Below, in pieces: positions 63,168 to 64,000 of a DNA stretch of 64,000 nt (the stretch's first letter is position 1; each line of letters opens with the position of its first letter). Below the pieces are notes generated by a model. It worked only from the letters and a program-made list of their open reading frames with translations, was not told the origin of the DNA and searched no databases. Source of the DNA: Ancylobacter vacuolatus (GTDB lineage: Bacteria; Pseudomonadota; Alphaproteobacteria; Rhizobiales; Xanthobacteraceae); contig NZ_JAUSUH010000001.1 in the NCBI RefSeq assembly GCF_030813595.1, positions 248,001 through 312,000 of the forward strand. The letters run 5' to 3'. Made by a program: the position numbers and the translations under genes.

Positions 63168-64000
63168 CTAGCCGGCGGACTGCCAGTCGACCCGCACCAC
63201 ATCCATGCCGTTCTCGATCAGCGCGTGGTAGACCGTGTCGGCATGGGCGCGGTCGCGGGTCTCCACCGTCACGTCGAGCCGGGCGCCCTTCGCGTGCACG
63301 TCGAGGAAATGGCGCTTGTGCTCCACTTCAAGGATGTTCGCACCAAGCCCGCCAAGCAGGCTGGCGATGATGCCGAGTTCGCCGGGACGGTCGAGCATGG
63401 AGAAGCGGAAGGAGACGATCCGCTCCTCGCGCTCCAGCTCGCGCATCATGATCGAGGCGACGATGCGCGGATCGATGTTGCCGCCCGACACCACCAAGCC
63501 AACCTTTCGGCCGCGGTAGCGGTCCGGGTCGGCGAGCAGCGCCGCGAGGCCAGCGGCGCCAGCGCCCTCGGCCAGCGTCTTCTGCTGGGTGAGGAACAGG
63601 TTCACCGCCCGCTCGATGGTCGGCTCGCCGACCAGCACCACGTCGGACACCAGCGCCGAAACCAGTTCGCGCGTCAGCGTTCCCGCCTGCTTCACCGCGA
63701 TGCCCTCCGCCAGCGTCGCGCCCTCGCAGGGCAGGGACTGCTGGTGCAGCGCGTTCCACATGGAAGGGTAGAGCCGCGTCTCGACGCCGACGATCTCGAT
63801 GTTCGGCCGCATGTCACGCGCCGCCACCGCCATGCCGGAGATCATGCCGCCGCCGCCGACGGGCACCAGAAGGGCGTCGAGGTCCGGCGCGTCCTCCAGC
63901 ATCTCGGAGGCGATGGAGCCCTGGCCGGCGATGACATGGCGGTCGTCATAGGGATGGACCCAGACGAGATGTTCGGAATGGGCGATGCGGTCGGCCTCTT
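63168..64000 (-). CDS. Threonine ammonia-lyase (dehydratase) with C-terminal ACT domain, 5' part outside window
   Basis: About 276 residues visible; the gene continues past the right edge, so the PLP-binding lysine is not seen. The visible part has HVIAGQGSIASEM, the phosphate loop PVGGGGMISG, TLAEGIAVKQAG, VLVGEPTIERAV, TLAEGAGAAGLAAL and VVSGGNIDP, then a C-terminal ACT-like domain (RFSMLDRPGELGIIASLLGGLGANILEVEHKR). This is the TdcB-like/ilvA short form that deaminates threonine (or serine) to 2-oxobutyrate. The ACT domain suggests allosteric control. Confidence 0.9.
   Translation of the reverse strand, partial: EADRIAHSEHLVWVHPYDDRHVIAGQGSIASEMLEDAPDLDALLVPVGGGGMISGMAVAARDMRPNIEIVGVETRLYPSMWNALHQQSLPCEGATLAEGIAVKQAGTLTRELVSALVSDVVLVGEPTIERAVNLFLTQQKTLAEGAGAAGLAALLADPDRYRGRKVGLVVSGGNIDPRIVASIMMRELEREERIVSFRFSMLDRPGELGIIASLLGGLGANILEVEHKRHFLDVHAKGARLDVTVETRDRAHADTVYHALIENGMDVVRVDWQSAG

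Overview
The window is chromosomal DNA of a GC-rich alphaproteobacterium. The gene order NYN protein - rpoZ - rsh - small ORF - pyrE - pdxJ - acpS - lepB - rnc - era - recO, the two-cold-shock-domain protein, the NDUFS4-like complex I subunit and the dispersed intergenic palindromes all point to Hyphomicrobiales (Rhizobiales), probably a Xanthobacteraceae-like genus; the family is inferred, not proven. No phage, insertion sequence, CRISPR array or rRNA operon was seen.

Region 1 (1-12.2 kb), surface and nitrogen: the tail of an autotransporter; an AspT/YidE-type antiporter with a LysR regulator; then a complete urease locus in the order ureA-B-C-E-F-G-D followed by a urea channel and an Amt ammonium channel. 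Together these import urea, build a nickel urease, hydrolyse urea, and recapture or release ammonium. Gene order and UreC/UreB sequence features resemble the second (ure-2 type) urease of some Rhizobiales rather than the common ureDABC type. Region 2 (12.3-15.8 kb): a minus-strand AaeXAB-like efflux operon (FUSC protein, DUF1656 protein, HlyD-type adaptor), possibly with a small fourth gene.

Region 3 (16.3-30.6 kb), housekeeping: tRNA-Glu, GloA, a sirtuin, a double cold-shock protein, a DUF192 protein, a PPC/DUF296 protein, tRNA-Pro, rpsU, a complex I accessory subunit, tRNA-Arg, a membrane-tailed deoxyribosyltransferase-like protein, an M29 aminopeptidase, a large envelope protein made of four ~123-residue repeats plus an OmpA-like end, two tiny membrane ORFs coupled behind it, a lytic transglycosylase, dapA and smpB.

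Region 4 (30.7-44.8 kb) is an accessory catabolic island with two ABC uptake systems, two enolase-superfamily sugar-acid dehydratases, two SDR dehydrogenases, an FAH-fold hydrolase, a SMP-30 lactonase, a mutarotase-like protein and a FadR-type GntR regulator. The set fits a non-phosphorylative route for a sugar, sugar acid or 6-deoxysugar (dehydrogenase, lactonase, dehydratase, 4-dehydrogenase, diketo-acid hydrolase). AT-rich sites sharing the core AAAATATGA precede the divergent promoters and are candidate regulator sites.

Region 5 (44.8-64 kb): a GreA-like factor, the efp/epmA divergent pair, a family-5 uracil-DNA glycosylase, the conserved rpoZ-rsh-pyrE-...-recO block and parC. After that come a Tat-exported PhoX-type phosphatase interrupted by one in-frame amber codon, the leucyltransferase bpt, an RDD membrane protein and the C-terminal part of a threonine dehydratase at the right edge.
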